Below, one piece after another: positions 7,622-15,728 of a DNA stretch of 64,000 nt. The first letter of the stretch is position 1. The number at the start of each line of letters is the position of its first letter. The stretch is from a virus: positions 186,001 through 250,000 of IMG/VR virus record IMGVR_UViG_3300030329_006583, one strand, 5' to 3'. The translations under genes were made by a program, and so were the position numbers. The notes below the pieces were generated by a model that worked only from the letters and a program-made list of their open reading frames with translations, was not told the origin of the DNA and did not search any database.

Positions 7622-8431
7622 ATGACAAATTTAATACGAAAATATGTACGGCACCTTTTAAATGAAATTACCCAATTACCAAAAGAGTATTTTACCACCA
7701 TTGATAATGCTATAGCGGACTCCAAATTTTGGACGCTGCCTAATCACGAAGAAGATATTGATGAGCATGGTCTCCAAAACCAAACCCCCGCAGCGGCAAA
7801 ACTCCAGGAAGCCTTGAGTGCTGTGCTCACCAATATTGGATTAAATATGGATGTCATGATAGATAGTTACCCTGCACTGGAGGGAGCCTATCTTACCCCA
7901 AATCATCCTGCATATCCGGATAGATGGTTAATAGATGCCCGTTGGTATGTCTCTCAAACAACAGGTAAAAATACGTTAGATTTAATGATCATGACATTAG
8001 GTGAAGATTTTGATATTAATGATTTAAATCCCAAAGCATTGGTTCGCAATATTGCACAAACCATTCGCCATGAATTAGTGCATTATTCTCAAATGAAAAA
8101 ACAGAAAACCAACAAACAATTAAAAACAGATCGAGAAGCGTTTGAAGCAATGTTGGTAGATCCTAAACAAATTCCTGCCACCGATAATATTGTTGATTAT
8201 CTACGTTCCCATATTGAAATCGATGCACATGCTCATGATGCAGCTGAAGAGTTGTTAGCTGTTTATGGTGAAAAAGGGGCAGAGGATTTGTTGAGAGGTA
8301 AAATCAACCTAGGCGATCCCAAATTACCCAATGCCATTGAACATTATTATACGTACTTACCTAAAAATGATCCCACCTTAAAGCTATTTAGGAAAAAAAT
8401 GTATCAATACATCCAATCTTTCACTGCGTAG
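7622..8431 (+). CDS. Tagged zinc metallopeptidase-like protein, 269 aa
   Basis: Residues 1-15 (MTNLIRKYVRHLLNE) are a copy of the shared amphipathic segment ending L-N-E. The body carries the zinc motif H150-E-L-V-H154 (TIRHELVHYSQ) and a later acidic stretch HIEIDAHAHDAAEELL that could give the third ligand. This layout matches small phage metallopeptidases. It is one of only two tagged-array-style genes on the plus strand that look clearly real. Its substrate is unknown; processing of the other tagged proteins is conceivable but unsupported. Confidence 0.7.
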   Translation: MTNLIRKYVRHLLNEITQLPKEYFTTIDNAIADSKFWTLPNHEEDIDEHGLQNQTPAAAKLQEALSAVLTNIGLNMDVMIDSYPALEGAYLTPNHPAYPDRWLIDARWYVSQTTGKNTLDLMIMTLGEDFDINDLNPKALVRNIAQTIRHELVHYSQMKKQKTNKQLKTDREAFEAMLVDPKQIPATDNIVDYLRSHIEIDAHAHDAAEELLAVYGEKGAEDLLRGKINLGDPKLPNAIEHYYTYLPKNDPTLKLFRKKMYQYIQSFTA

Positions 8432-8648
8432 GTTGGGCCTCTAGTAACCTCTTTATTGATATAACACAATCCCTATAAAGAACATTAATGCTGTCTTCGC
8501 CCTGAAGCTTGTTTAAATGAGGTTTCCAGGCCATATCAATTTCATTTCCATTCACTACAATTGTTTCAATATCACCTTTTTTACGCAGCGCCAATTTATT
8601 TCCTTTAAATTGCTTGCGCAGTGCCGGCATAAAAGCCTTATATTTCAC
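8421..8648 (-). CDS. Hypothetical protein, 75 aa
   Basis: GTG start 6 bases after GGAGA, overlapping the end of the cysteine synthase-like gene. Basic N-terminus (MKYKAFMPALRKQFKGNK) then a small mixed domain. It overlaps the 3' end of the convergent metallopeptidase gene by 11 bases. Family not recognised. Confidence 0.65.
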   Translation of the reverse strand: MKYKAFMPALRKQFKGNKLALRKKGDIETIVVNGNEIDMAWKPHLNKLQGEDSINVLYRDCVISIKRLLEAQPTQ

Positions 8649-9549
8649 TGTTCATCTCCTTGGAAAAGATGTCCAGGTATCTTTCACCCCGATCGCAAAG
8701 AATAGTTACCACCACGCCACCCAACCTAGTTTTGTCAACCCACCTCTCCGCCGCCAAAACATTGGCGCCTGAACTAATTCCCACAAATAACCCATTCTCT
8801 TTGGCTAATCTTAAAGCCCGTTGTTTGGCATCTTGGGTAGATATTTTAATCTCTTCGTGCACAGCTGGGCGATATACTAAAAAATCGGCACCATCATTAA
8901 TCCCCTGTATGCCATGTTCCTTTGCATCCTCCTCGGGGGTAACCAACACCACTTTGGTTTCCATATCATTTGCATCTAGGTAATTTGAAATACCCATGAC
9001 AGTACCCCCGGTACCTGAACCTGCGATAAAGGCATCCCAATAATCAGGTATTTGCCTATCAATCTCTTGCGCTAAATAGGTTTGATGACACAAAATATTG
9101 TTTTCATTTTCAAATTGTCTAGGGGACCAATAATCATCATGTGCCAATAGCAAACCTTCCCGAATTAGAATCGCCGCTTCAAAATCACTAGCCCCCACTT
9201 CAATAATTTCCGCGCCGAAAGTACGCATCATCTGCTTGCGCTCGGCCGACATATTTTCTGGCATTATAATTTTTACCTTATAACCCAGTGCGGTGCCAAT
9301 AGCCGCCAAAGCAATACCTGTATTACCGGAACTGGCCTCTATCAATGTGGCATTATCAGGAATCTCATTATTCTCAAGTGCCTTTCTTAGCATAAAACTA
9401 ATAATTCTATCCTTAATAGAACCGGTAAGATTAAACGTCTCCAATTTTGCCCAGACTTTTTCATTAATCTTTACCAGTGGAGTATTACCTATCATTTTAT
9501 CAATTTCATCAAGCAACAATAGTTTTAAACGATTATCTTCTAACAACAT
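8638..9549 (-). CDS. Cysteine synthase-like PLP enzyme, 303 aa
   Basis: Fold-type II PLP enzyme close to CysK/CysM, which make cysteine from O-acetylserine (or phosphoserine) and sulfide. Visible motifs: IGNTPLV (20-26), the PLP lysine K46 in LTGSIKDR, the substrate loop SSGNTG, the phosphate loop GSGTGGT, GISSGAN and the end motif CDRGERYLD. Length matches the family. It may support Fe-S cluster building together with the IscU and IscA genes of this window, or sulfur supply during infection. Cystathionine beta-synthase-like activity is the main alternative. Confidence 0.88.
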   Translation of the reverse strand: MLLEDNRLKLLLLDEIDKMIGNTPLVKINEKVWAKLETFNLTGSIKDRIISFMLRKALENNEIPDNATLIEASSGNTGIALAAIGTALGYKVKIIMPENMSAERKQMMRTFGAEIIEVGASDFEAAILIREGLLLAHDDYWSPRQFENENNILCHQTYLAQEIDRQIPDYWDAFIAGSGTGGTVMGISNYLDANDMETKVVLVTPEEDAKEHGIQGINDGADFLVYRPAVHEEIKISTQDAKQRALRLAKENGLFVGISSGANVLAAERWVDKTRLGGVVVTILCDRGERYLDIFSKEMNSEI

Positions 9550-9560
9550 ACAAAATTACC

Positions 9561-9809
9561 TTACAGGTAGCATATCCTACCGGTGTTGTCATACACCATT
9601 ACTTTTTCATAATATAGACGCTCACCTAAATGACATATCACTGCGGGTGGAAATAAAAGGTGGGATGAGCTTTCCTCATCATCCGCAAGTTTCATGTAAA
9701 AATTCCCAGTTTGATTATCACCCGACTTTTGAATTTCGGTCATTTCATTCATCACCGGAAATGGGAGGGTAACATCTACCGAGGTTTTGCTAGGTGAATC
9801 TATTATCAA
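9561..9809 (-). CDS. Hypothetical protein, 82 aa, TTG start
   Basis: TTG start 5 bases after AAGGAAAG. Soluble beta-rich protein (TSVDVTLPFPVMNEM, FYMKLADDEESSSHLLF). Next upstream of the cysteine synthase-like gene with an 11-base gap. Not recognised. Confidence 0.55.
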   Translation of the reverse strand: MIIDSPSKTSVDVTLPFPVMNEMTEIQKSGDNQTGNFYMKLADDEESSSHLLFPPAVICHLGERLYYEKVMVYDNTGRICYL

Positions 9810-9967
9810 ATACTTTCCTTAATGTTACTACGGGGAACATGCCGCAGTCCCCCGATTCACTTAAAACTTTAATTAAAGGCCTTTACCCATGTAACGACAT
9901 AAGGCCAAATGTTACCACTCACTTAAATTAATATACCCTTTAATTCCAAAATTTTTAATAAAAATTT
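9810..9967. other. Non-coding stretch with a hairpin
   Basis: No credible gene. Near 9831-9856 a CGGGGGA/TTCCCCG stem with a loop can form on the minus strand; no T run follows, so it may be an RNA structure at the 5' end of the 82-aa mRNA rather than a terminator. Confidence 0.4.
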
Positions 9968-10120
9968 TCACATCAATGAAGACACATATTTCATCACTGT
10001 ACTCATACCCGCCATGCACCATGTCACAAACAAAATATTCATTGCAAACACCCCGCATGCAGCAAACACAAGTAACAACAATACTTTAAAAAAAGTGGCA
10101 ATTAATTTTAATAACATCAT
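9968..10120 (-). CDS. Small membrane protein, 50 aa
   Basis: Starts MMLLKLIATFFKVLLLLVFA after AGAGGA; a second hydrophobic helix follows (NILFVTWCMAG). Two membrane helices joined by a short turn. Its ATG overlaps the stop of the 82-aa gene upstream. Function unknown. Confidence 0.6.
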   Translation of the reverse strand: MMLLKLIATFFKVLLLLVFAACGVFAMNILFVTWCMAGMSTVMKYVSSLM

Positions 10121-10365
10121 TCCTCTGTTAAAATGCCGTCCGGTATCAAAAGATCTTTTGGTACATTCGATCCATCACGCATTCTTACCCATAAATCTTC
10201 GTCATCCCATGATACAAAAATAACTTCCTCACGATACAACTGTATAATTTTCTCTACCATCAGGGTTTCTACGTCATCAGAAGGTAATCCCTTGATTTTT
10301 TGCCGTAGTTTATATTCCACCAGATCATATATTTTTGCATTTTCACCTAAGTCATTGTGTACCAT
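10117..10365 (-). CDS. Hypothetical protein, 82 aa
   Basis: Start at MVHNDLGENAK is supported by GGGAGA 6 bases upstream. Helical N-terminal half (YDLVEYKLRQKIKGLPSD) and a C-terminal strand-rich part with VSWDDEDLWVRM. Soluble and acidic. Family not recognised. Confidence 0.65.
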   Translation of the reverse strand: MVHNDLGENAKIYDLVEYKLRQKIKGLPSDDVETLMVEKIIQLYREEVIFVSWDDEDLWVRMRDGSNVPKDLLIPDGILTEE

Positions 10366-10394
10366 ATATGTCTCCCGAAGATCTGATATAAATA

Positions 10395-11000
10395 TCAATC
10401 CCTCGAAGACCTGCGCTGTTTTCTAATCTTACGATGCCATCTTTTCAAAATCTTGTAATGTTTAACAGTTTCATAACACCGACCACCAGGTTTAGGATAA
10501 CGAACACCTGTTACCCATGCGGCTAACCATATTTTTTTACGTGACTTAAATTTGCATTGACGAGTGACTTTTGGAATACGGGTTATTATGTGTTCCATCC
10601 AACCGGCAACGGCAGAGCTAATGTCCAACCTGTTTGTACCATAAGCCTTTTCATATACAGGCCATTGTTGGAGAATCCCAATGGCACGAGGCCTTTTTTT
10701 GCCGCGTCTTAAACGATAATCACCTTTGGCTGAAGGATTATAACCTGACTCCATACAAGCGGCGGCTAATACCATCCCCCTGAGTGATGGAGGAACATCA
10801 TAGCCTTGTTCCAATTTTATAAGGAGATCAATGACTTCGGTGTCTACATATTGAGGCTTTCTAGAACGACAATCATTAATCGCCCAATAACGAATTTCCG
10901 AATATGTAATATCATTGTTAGAAGGTTTGGCGGTTATTGAAAGAGGGAAAAATACACCCAATATAACACAAACAAATAACCCGCGCAAATATAAATTCAA
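10395..11000 (-). CDS. Secreted lysozyme/transglycosylase-like protein, 201 aa
   Basis: Begins with a hydrophobic signal-like segment (about residues 6-24, ending ITAKPS). The core AACMESGYNPSAKG followed by RAIGILQQWP matches the SLT/goose-lysozyme pattern: a catalytic Glu in ES-x-x-NP-x-A-x-G and a GxLQ element. The C-terminus is very basic (KILKRWHRKIRKQRRSSRD). It probably cuts peptidoglycan, at entry or lysis. The TTG start is uncertain; another TTG four codons in is possible. Confidence 0.65.
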   Translation of the reverse strand: MNLYLRGLFVCVILGVFFPLSITAKPSNNDITYSEIRYWAINDCRSRKPQYVDTEVIDLLIKLEQGYDVPPSLRGMVLAAACMESGYNPSAKGDYRLRRGKKRPRAIGILQQWPVYEKAYGTNRLDISSAVAGWMEHIITRIPKVTRQCKFKSRKKIWLAAWVTGVRYPKPGGRCYETVKHYKILKRWHRKIRKQRRSSRD

Positions 11001-11023
11001 AACCCAAAGCCCTTGTGTAACTT

Positions 11024-11134
11024 TTATTTAAATCTAGGATTTTGTAGGCGACTCAACTGCATATGAGTAAAATGTTGGCATAAAACAAAATGTGACCTTT
11101 TACACGCCCAGTCCCAAATCAATCTCTTAATCAT
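11024..11134 (-). CDS. Possible small protein, 36 aa
   Basis: ATG overlaps the stop of the 65-aa gene. The translation MIKRLIWDWACKRSHFVLCQ followed by HFTHMQLSRLQNPRFK is rich in Trp, Cys and His and does not look random. The ribosome site is weak. Confidence 0.4.
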   Translation of the reverse strand: MIKRLIWDWACKRSHFVLCQHFTHMQLSRLQNPRFK

Positions 11135-11324
11135 CAATCTTCATGAGATCACTGGTGGATTTTGATATAACCTCACCATTATCAAACCGAATCTCTGCAA
11201 TCAGGCTTTTGTTGGCAACGCCGCCAACCAACCATGTTGTGTTTGTCGCTTCTCGAATAGTTAAAATCGTACCTTTTAATCCCATATTCAGAATAGGGCA
11301 CACTCTATCACCAGGTCTAAACAT
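11127..11324 (-). CDS. SH3/KOW-like small protein, 65 aa
   Basis: Starts MFRPGDRVCPILNMGLKGTI, with alternating strands and a glycine turn pattern (R-P-G-D-x-V...G-x-x-G-T-I) as in small SH3-like barrels. Ends in an acidic strand (NGEVISKSTSDLMKIDD). Binding partner unknown. Confidence 0.65.
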   Translation of the reverse strand: MFRPGDRVCPILNMGLKGTILTIREATNTTWLVGGVANKSLIAEIRFDNGEVISKSTSDLMKIDD

Positions 11325-11335
11325 AAACCACCATT

Positions 11336-11611
11336 TTAACGCATGCTAGGATCTTTGGCTGTTTCCATAAGATCATCCATAAAACTTTTCTTGAGTTTTA
11401 ATAACCGTTCAAATTGTACCTTATTTCGTGATTCTGTATAAAGAGCAGTTGGTTTTTTAATTTCACCATCAATTACCTGTTCCCCAAAATCATAAAATTT
11501 GGAACGTTTTGGTTCAGTACCGTGCGCCAGCGATTCCAACGCACATATAAACATCAAGGTTAAACCCAACACAACACCCCAATAGATGATGCCAGTATTT
11601 ATTCGTAACAT
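11336..11611 (-). CDS. Membrane-anchored phage protein, 91 aa
   Basis: Start at MLRINTGIIYWGVVLGLTL follows GGGGGG by a few bases. One N-terminal membrane helix or signal, then a conserved-looking soluble part (SKFYDFGEQVIDGEIKKP, LYTESRNKVQFERLLKLKKS). A TTAACA-N17-TATACT promoter lies directly upstream. I recall similar phage proteins but know no function. Confidence 0.7.
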   Translation of the reverse strand: MLRINTGIIYWGVVLGLTLMFICALESLAHGTEPKRSKFYDFGEQVIDGEIKKPTALYTESRNKVQFERLLKLKKSFMDDLMETAKDPSMR

Positions 11612-11634
11612 AATCCCCCCCCGTGTCGGCATTA

Positions 11635-11663
11635 AGTATAACACAATGTGAAATAGTTGTTAA
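11635..11663 (-). promoter_or_regulatory. Putative sigma70-type promoter
   Basis: Minus-strand TTAACA, 17-base spacer, TATACT, 24 bases before the 91-aa gene. It has a normal -35 box, unlike the CGTGYAAA set. Confidence 0.5.
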
Positions 11664-11703
11664 CCGACTATTCTAAATATAGTTACATTACGTATTTTTA
11701 TTA

Positions 11704-12360
11704 TTAAAGAGAGGGACTGCCTATTAGAATTTTAGTATGTGCAGACCCATCGCCAAAGCGCTTGGTATACCATCCCTTGGCTTTCTTAAAGATATCGGGT
11801 GCATTAGGATCAGGATGATCACCATGCCAATCAAAATCATCACCAGCCAAAAGGGTACGCACAGCCGATTCACTTTCAATGGCCGGGGCACCTCGTCGAA
11901 GAAGTGCATAAGCCGGCTTACCGGAAACCTCCCCCCACCAATTACCTACCCCACCTATTTCTCCGCCGGCGCGTAATTCGGCACCCTTTTCCTTATATGC
12001 TGCAGATGCAGCCTGTGACCCATCATTTGCAGCACCACCTAATTTATTACCAGCAATGTCTGGTTTACCAAATAAGGCAACATCAATCTCAGGATCCTCA
12101 TCCAGATCCTCCACCATCCAATATCGATAACGATCCAAGCTGTCGGGAGAAGTAATCTTTACATGTCCACCAATGGGTTCATAGGTAGCCTGAACGATGT
12201 CATATAATTCTTGTTTAACAAGCTCTCGTCGTTCATCCCCAGTTTGTAACATTACCCACACACCCTTAGGAAGAACACCTTCAGGTGAAACCTCGGTGCC
12301 CGTAGATGCTTGTTCCACTAGGACCTGGCGAATGAATTGTCTCAAAGTCTCTTGGGTCAC
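11704..12360 (-). CDS. Tagged protein, 218 aa
   Basis: Residues 1-16 (MTQETLRQFIRQVLVE) are a shared segment ending L-V-E. The body runs LYDIVQATYEPIGGHVKI, then D-L-D-E-D-P-E-I-D-V-A-L-F and later WHGDHPD near the end. The IVxxTYxxIGGHV pattern is one I associate with conserved phage proteins, perhaps GNAT-like in fold; not certain. It is the last gene of the tagged array's first operon and starts 1 base after the EF-hand gene's stop. Confidence 0.7.
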   Translation of the reverse strand: MTQETLRQFIRQVLVEQASTGTEVSPEGVLPKGVWVMLQTGDERRELVKQELYDIVQATYEPIGGHVKITSPDSLDRYRYWMVEDLDEDPEIDVALFGKPDIAGNKLGGAANDGSQAASAAYKEKGAELRAGGEIGGVGNWWGEVSGKPAYALLRRGAPAIESESAVRTLLAGDDFDWHGDHPDPNAPDIFKKAKGWYTKRFGDGSAHTKILIGSPSL

Positions 12361-12361
12361 G

Positions 12362-12955
12362 TTAATCCTCTTCTACGATGCCTGCTTCTTGTGCAATTTT
12401 TAAAACATCAGCCAGTGCCAAAGCAGCGCTGGCAGGACAATGTGTATCGGTCATTTCCATTACTGGACGAATCATCTCATAAGCTTGTGATGGCTCTAGA
12501 ATAAGGGTGTCTCCGGCACGTTTATAAGAATCTGGGCATATGGCCATTTCGGCATTTTCTTCTTTTATCATCGCAAAATCTGAAAGGATTTCTGGGTTCT
12601 CACAATGCCAATTGACATGTGCAGCATAATCGTCTATTGTAACAATTCCATCCTGATCTAGATCAAAATGGTTATAAAGTTCTTCTGGTGAAAGATTGCC
12701 ATCACCATTCGCGTCGGGTGGCCCATGAGAAGCACCATACGTTTCCGTAATCTCCAGGGTTTCTGGTTCCGGGGTTACTTGTGCGGATCCACCCGCCTCC
12801 GAGTGATCAATGGGTTCCACCAGATCATCTCCACCAGCCCAAGCATTTTCAACAGGTTCAACTTCTGCCGGTGAATCAACATCCCAATATTGGTCGGTTA
12901 AATCTTCAAATTCTTCCTTAATGATTCTTCTAAGTTGTCTTTTTGTAATTTTCAT
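12362..12955 (-). CDS. Tagged EF-hand protein, 197 aa
   Basis: I start at the MKITKRQLRRIIKEE segment; the frame is open 47 codons upstream but that part overlaps the neighbouring gene and is not protein-like. After an acidic linker come two EF-hand loops, DANGDGNLSPEE and DLDQDGIVTIDD (about residues 86-125), each with the D-x-[DN]-x-D-G pattern for calcium. A helical, cysteine-containing C-terminus follows. A calcium-binding, possibly dockerin-like, protein carrying the shared N-terminal segment. Confidence 0.75.
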   Translation of the reverse strand: MKITKRQLRRIIKEEFEDLTDQYWDVDSPAEVEPVENAWAGGDDLVEPIDHSEAGGSAQVTPEPETLEITETYGASHGPPDANGDGNLSPEELYNHFDLDQDGIVTIDDYAAHVNWHCENPEILSDFAMIKEENAEMAICPDSYKRAGDTLILEPSQAYEMIRPVMEMTDTHCPASAALALADVLKIAQEAGIVEED

Positions 12956-12971
12956 TGTATTTTTCTCCGAC

Positions 12972-13280
12972 TCATATCCCAGGTGACATGATATCATCCA
13001 TCCATGTATCGCGCTCCAAGCCCTGGCGTATACCTTCAATGTACACATACAAGGCGAGCGCCTTGTCATCATCGATGCCATCTTTATACGCAGCATACTT
13101 TTCGCGAACTAGTTTGTCTATGACGCCTAGGTTACGCTCGATTTCGCGCCTTTCGCCGCCATCGCTTTTGTCACCGGTAACCGCCCGGGTCTGTGCTTCC
13201 CAATCGGTACCGAGCTGTTCACTGACTCGGGCAACCTCTTCCTTGATGATTCTTCTTAATTGCCTCTTTGTGATTTTCAT
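12972..13280 (-). CDS. Tagged protein, 102 aa
   Basis: MKITKRQLRRIIKEEVARVSEQ, then a helical body with KYAAYKDGIDDDKALALYVYIEG. The segment ends I-K-E. Soluble, charged, no recognised domain. One of the consecutive small tagged genes between 12.3 and 18.4 kb. Confidence 0.72.
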   Translation of the reverse strand: MKITKRQLRRIIKEEVARVSEQLGTDWEAQTRAVTGDKSDGGERREIERNLGVIDKLVREKYAAYKDGIDDDKALALYVYIEGIRQGLERDTWMDDIMSPGI

Positions 13281-13289
13281 TGTTTCTTC

Positions 13290-13586
13290 CTATCGCATGG
13301 GGTCATGCATGTGTACTCGCGTAACAGCCTCACCGACACCACCTTCACTCATATCGATCAAACCAGCCGCGATGGCTTTTACTGTCTCACGCACTGTCGA
13401 GGCCTCTACATCTTTACCGCCCTTCTCCAGGAGCTGCGCCAAAAGTTGCAGATCTTTATGGGCATCGTAAAGGCTCTTGAAAGCATCTTCGTGCACTACC
13501 ACGATGCTACGTGCGTACGCTTCCTTGAGAAACCTCTGCTTCTCTTCCTTGATGATTCTTCTTAACTGTCGTTTTGAAATTTTCAT
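13290..13586 (-). CDS. Tagged protein, 98 aa
   Basis: MKISKRQLRRIIKEEKQRFL segment followed by a helical domain (VVHEDAFKSLYDAHKDLQLL, VRETVKAIAAGLIDM) and a short C-terminus GEAVTRVHMHDPMR. No known family; size and layout match the neighbouring genes. Confidence 0.72.
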   Translation of the reverse strand: MKISKRQLRRIIKEEKQRFLKEAYARSIVVVHEDAFKSLYDAHKDLQLLAQLLEKGGKDVEASTVRETVKAIAAGLIDMSEGGVGEAVTRVHMHDPMR

Positions 13587-13587
13587 A

Positions 13588-13908
13588 TTATATCACCTTG
13601 GCCCATTGACCATCGTGAAGTTTATTCTCTACTTTGTCAAAACTGCCATGAATTGCCTGCATTATTTCTTCCACTAGCACATCATAGGCTGTGTCTATCT
13701 GTAGTATCCATTCCTCCCTTGTTGACGAGCCAGCAAACATGTCCGGCTGCTGATCAAACAAAGCTTCTTGGTCCTCAGCCCAAAGGCCGGCTATATTCTC
13801 AACTGCCTCTTTAACCTTTTCCTGATAGTATGGATCGAGCTCTTCACGGAGGAGTTTGGCCCTCTCTTCTTTGATAATTCTTTTCAGTTGTCTTTTAGTT
13901 ATTTTCAT
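13588..13908 (-). CDS. Tagged protein, 106 aa
   Basis: MKITKRQLKRIIKEERAKLL then a helical acidic body (KVKEAVENIAGLWAEDQEAL, AYDVLVEEIMQAIHGSFDK). Three extra codons (MVT) upstream are possible. No known family. Confidence 0.72.
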   Translation of the reverse strand: MKITKRQLKRIIKEERAKLLREELDPYYQEKVKEAVENIAGLWAEDQEALFDQQPDMFAGSSTREEWILQIDTAYDVLVEEIMQAIHGSFDKVENKLHDGQWAKVI

Positions 13909-13910
13909 TG

Positions 13911-14378
13911 TTACCATTCCTTACACGACCAATACCGTGCTTTTGTTTTTGGTCCTGGGTTATCACAATTGTGCCGAGCATCAAAGCTCTTTTTGGCTTT
14001 TGGATTACTCTTCCTGATCCTGGAATTCGGATCTCCAAACCTGACGACTGTTACATCGTCCTCTTTGGGGCCGTCCTTCACATATACCTTTTTCTGCTTT
14101 TTACCGTATCCGGTTTGTCCTTTACGGATGGCAGTCGGGTTATTAAGCTTTACTTTTCTGCCTTGGTATTCTGCCTCCTTTAAAGGATCACCCTCTACGC
14201 CATCATCTTCTTGTGCAGCCTTCCACGATTTCTCATCGGGATAGTCCTCATCACCTGGCTTCGCCGGCTTTTCTCCGCGCTTTCTCTTGGCATGAATATT
14301 TGCCCAGAGACCCTTCTTTTTTTCTTCTAAAAAGACTTCTCGAATAATTCCCCTGAGTTGTCGCTTGGTGACTTTCAT
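13911..14378 (-). CDS. Tagged protein with a conserved basic Cys-containing phage domain, 155 aa
   Basis: Variant segment MKVTKRQLRGIIREVFLEE, then a basic linker with EKPAKPGDEDYPDEKSWKAA. The C-terminal 70 residues hold KVYVKDGPKEDDVTVVRFGD, then KSFDARHNCDN and ARYWSCKEW at the very end. In my recollection the last part is a conserved domain in large phages, sometimes fused to head-maturation proteins. The two cysteines and the RHNC...YWSCK layout suggest a small metal-binding or disulfide-free knot. Function unproven. Confidence 0.75.
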   Translation of the reverse strand: MKVTKRQLRGIIREVFLEEKKKGLWANIHAKRKRGEKPAKPGDEDYPDEKSWKAAQEDDGVEGDPLKEAEYQGRKVKLNNPTAIRKGQTGYGKKQKKVYVKDGPKEDDVTVVRFGDPNSRIRKSNPKAKKSFDARHNCDNPGPKTKARYWSCKEW

Positions 14379-14677
14379 AGTTCCATTTCCTGCAAGACCT
14401 GCATGACCAGCTGCTTGAAAGATTTCATTGGACCAACCCTTTTCTCATCCTCGATGCGCCAGACGATGCGCCTAACATCATAAAGAGACGCTTGAATCGC
14501 GTCTTTAATTGCACCTTCAATTGACGCTATAGGGTAGTCCGTATTTCCGCTCTCGATATCCAATGCCAGGTGATCTAAATCATCGAGCACAGTTTCCATA
14601 TCGCTAACAGACTCGCGGACAAGCTTGGCCTTTTCTTCTTTGATGATTCTTCTTAATTGGCGTTTGGTGATTTTCAT
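14375..14677 (-). CDS. Tagged protein, 100 aa
   Basis: Start at MKITKRQLRRIIKEEKAKLV; an ATG six codons upstream overlaps the previous gene. Helical body including DLDHLALDIESGNTDYP and IKDAIQASLYDVRRIVWRIE. Overlaps the next gene by 4 bases (ATGA). No known family. Confidence 0.72.
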   Translation of the reverse strand: MKITKRQLRRIIKEEKAKLVRESVSDMETVLDDLDHLALDIESGNTDYPIASIEGAIKDAIQASLYDVRRIVWRIEDEKRVGPMKSFKQLVMQVLQEMEL

Positions 14678-15354
14678 GATTTTATCCCTGTGCACAGTAT
14701 TCCATCATTATCCCACTCTCCCACCGGCCATATTTTCCGCCACTGACCTTCGAGCTCTTGTACACGCCAATCACCACCGGTGTTGTCTATAACAATCTCA
14801 TCATCTATGACGTCGACCAGGATATCGGGCCCAAATATTGGAAGTGCCAAATCGTGCACCTCCTGAGCATCCTGTTCTTGCCATGGTTCAACGTGATGGT
14901 GTGCGATGGCTTCTCTAATAATTCTCTTTAGTTGTCGTTTTGTTATTTTCATTTGTTTTCCCTCAGTTCTTCGACGCATGCCTGAGCGTTTCACCAATTC
15001 TTCCCTGTGTTCCGGATCGGGTTGCATGGCCTTAATTTCTTTATCCCTTGCTGCACGTTCCTCTGCGGCTTTTTCGTATTCTTCCTCTGCTTCCATTGCT
15101 TCATGAGCAGCGTCATATTCTTTGTCGATTTCTTTGGCTATCTGATCAGCTGTCATAGTAGCAAACATATGTTGCATGGTGTCGCCGGATGGCCTCACAC
15201 CCCACCTGTATTTGTATGCATCAGAAAACATACCAAGCAAATCATCCTTCTTTTCGGAATCCTCATCGGTAAAGGGTGCAAGAGGAGAATCAACGCCTAA
15301 CGATCGCTGTGCTTCCCTAATGATTCTTTTTAGTTTCTGTTTTGTGATTTTCAT
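14674..15354 (-). CDS. Double-tagged protein or two in-frame genes, 226 aa
   Basis: MKITKQKLKRIIREAQRSLG opens a first part with a SDAYKYRWGVRPSG element and a coiled, alanine/glutamate-rich helix. At residue 135 (base 14952) a second full segment, MKITKRQLKRIIREA, begins a second part of 92 residues with DVIDDEIVIDNTGGDWRVQE. A GAGGG ribosome site lies 8 bases before the second ATG. A TGA in the +1 frame close by suggests either a fusion by a one-base change or overlapping translation. Confidence 0.7.
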   Translation of the reverse strand: MKITKQKLKRIIREAQRSLGVDSPLAPFTDEDSEKKDDLLGMFSDAYKYRWGVRPSGDTMQHMFATMTADQIAKEIDKEYDAAHEAMEAEEEYEKAAEERAARDKEIKAMQPDPEHREELVKRSGMRRRTEGKQMKITKRQLKRIIREAIAHHHVEPWQEQDAQEVHDLALPIFGPDILVDVIDDEIVIDNTGGDWRVQELEGQWRKIWPVGEWDNDGILCTGIKS

Positions 15355-15713
15355 TACATGTCCTCCAGGATTGATTCCGCCGTATCCAATGGGGCTCGTA
15401 CTTTCTCGCCTGCCAAGCCAAGATCATAGGTGAGATCTTTCAATTTGTCTATCGCCATACGAAGAGCATTGGGATTCTGATCGTAGACTACATCTTCAAA
15501 GTCAACATCAGATTCCAGATCTTCAAATGCCTCCCACCCTTTGATCAGGGCATCCACTTGCTCCTGAACCGCAGTACCTAGACTGGCATACGCCTTGGCA
15601 AAAGCGATAAGGGGATCGGAAGGAGAGTCTCCACCAAACCCAAATTGTTCATTGAGGAGCTTGGCTTTCTCTTCCTTGATGATTCTTTTCAATTGTCGTT
15701 TTGTGATTTTCAT
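15354..15713 (-). CDS. Tagged protein, 119 aa
   Basis: MKITKRQLKRIIKEEKAKLL then a helical, acidic body (LIAFAKAYASLGTAVQEQVD, LRMAIDKLKDLTYDLGL). Stop and next start touch at one base. No recognised family. Confidence 0.72.
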   Translation of the reverse strand: MKITKRQLKRIIKEEKAKLLNEQFGFGGDSPSDPLIAFAKAYASLGTAVQEQVDALIKGWEAFEDLESDVDFEDVVYDQNPNALRMAIDKLKDLTYDLGLAGEKVRAPLDTAESILEDM

Positions 15714-15728
15714 TGTTAATTCCTATAA

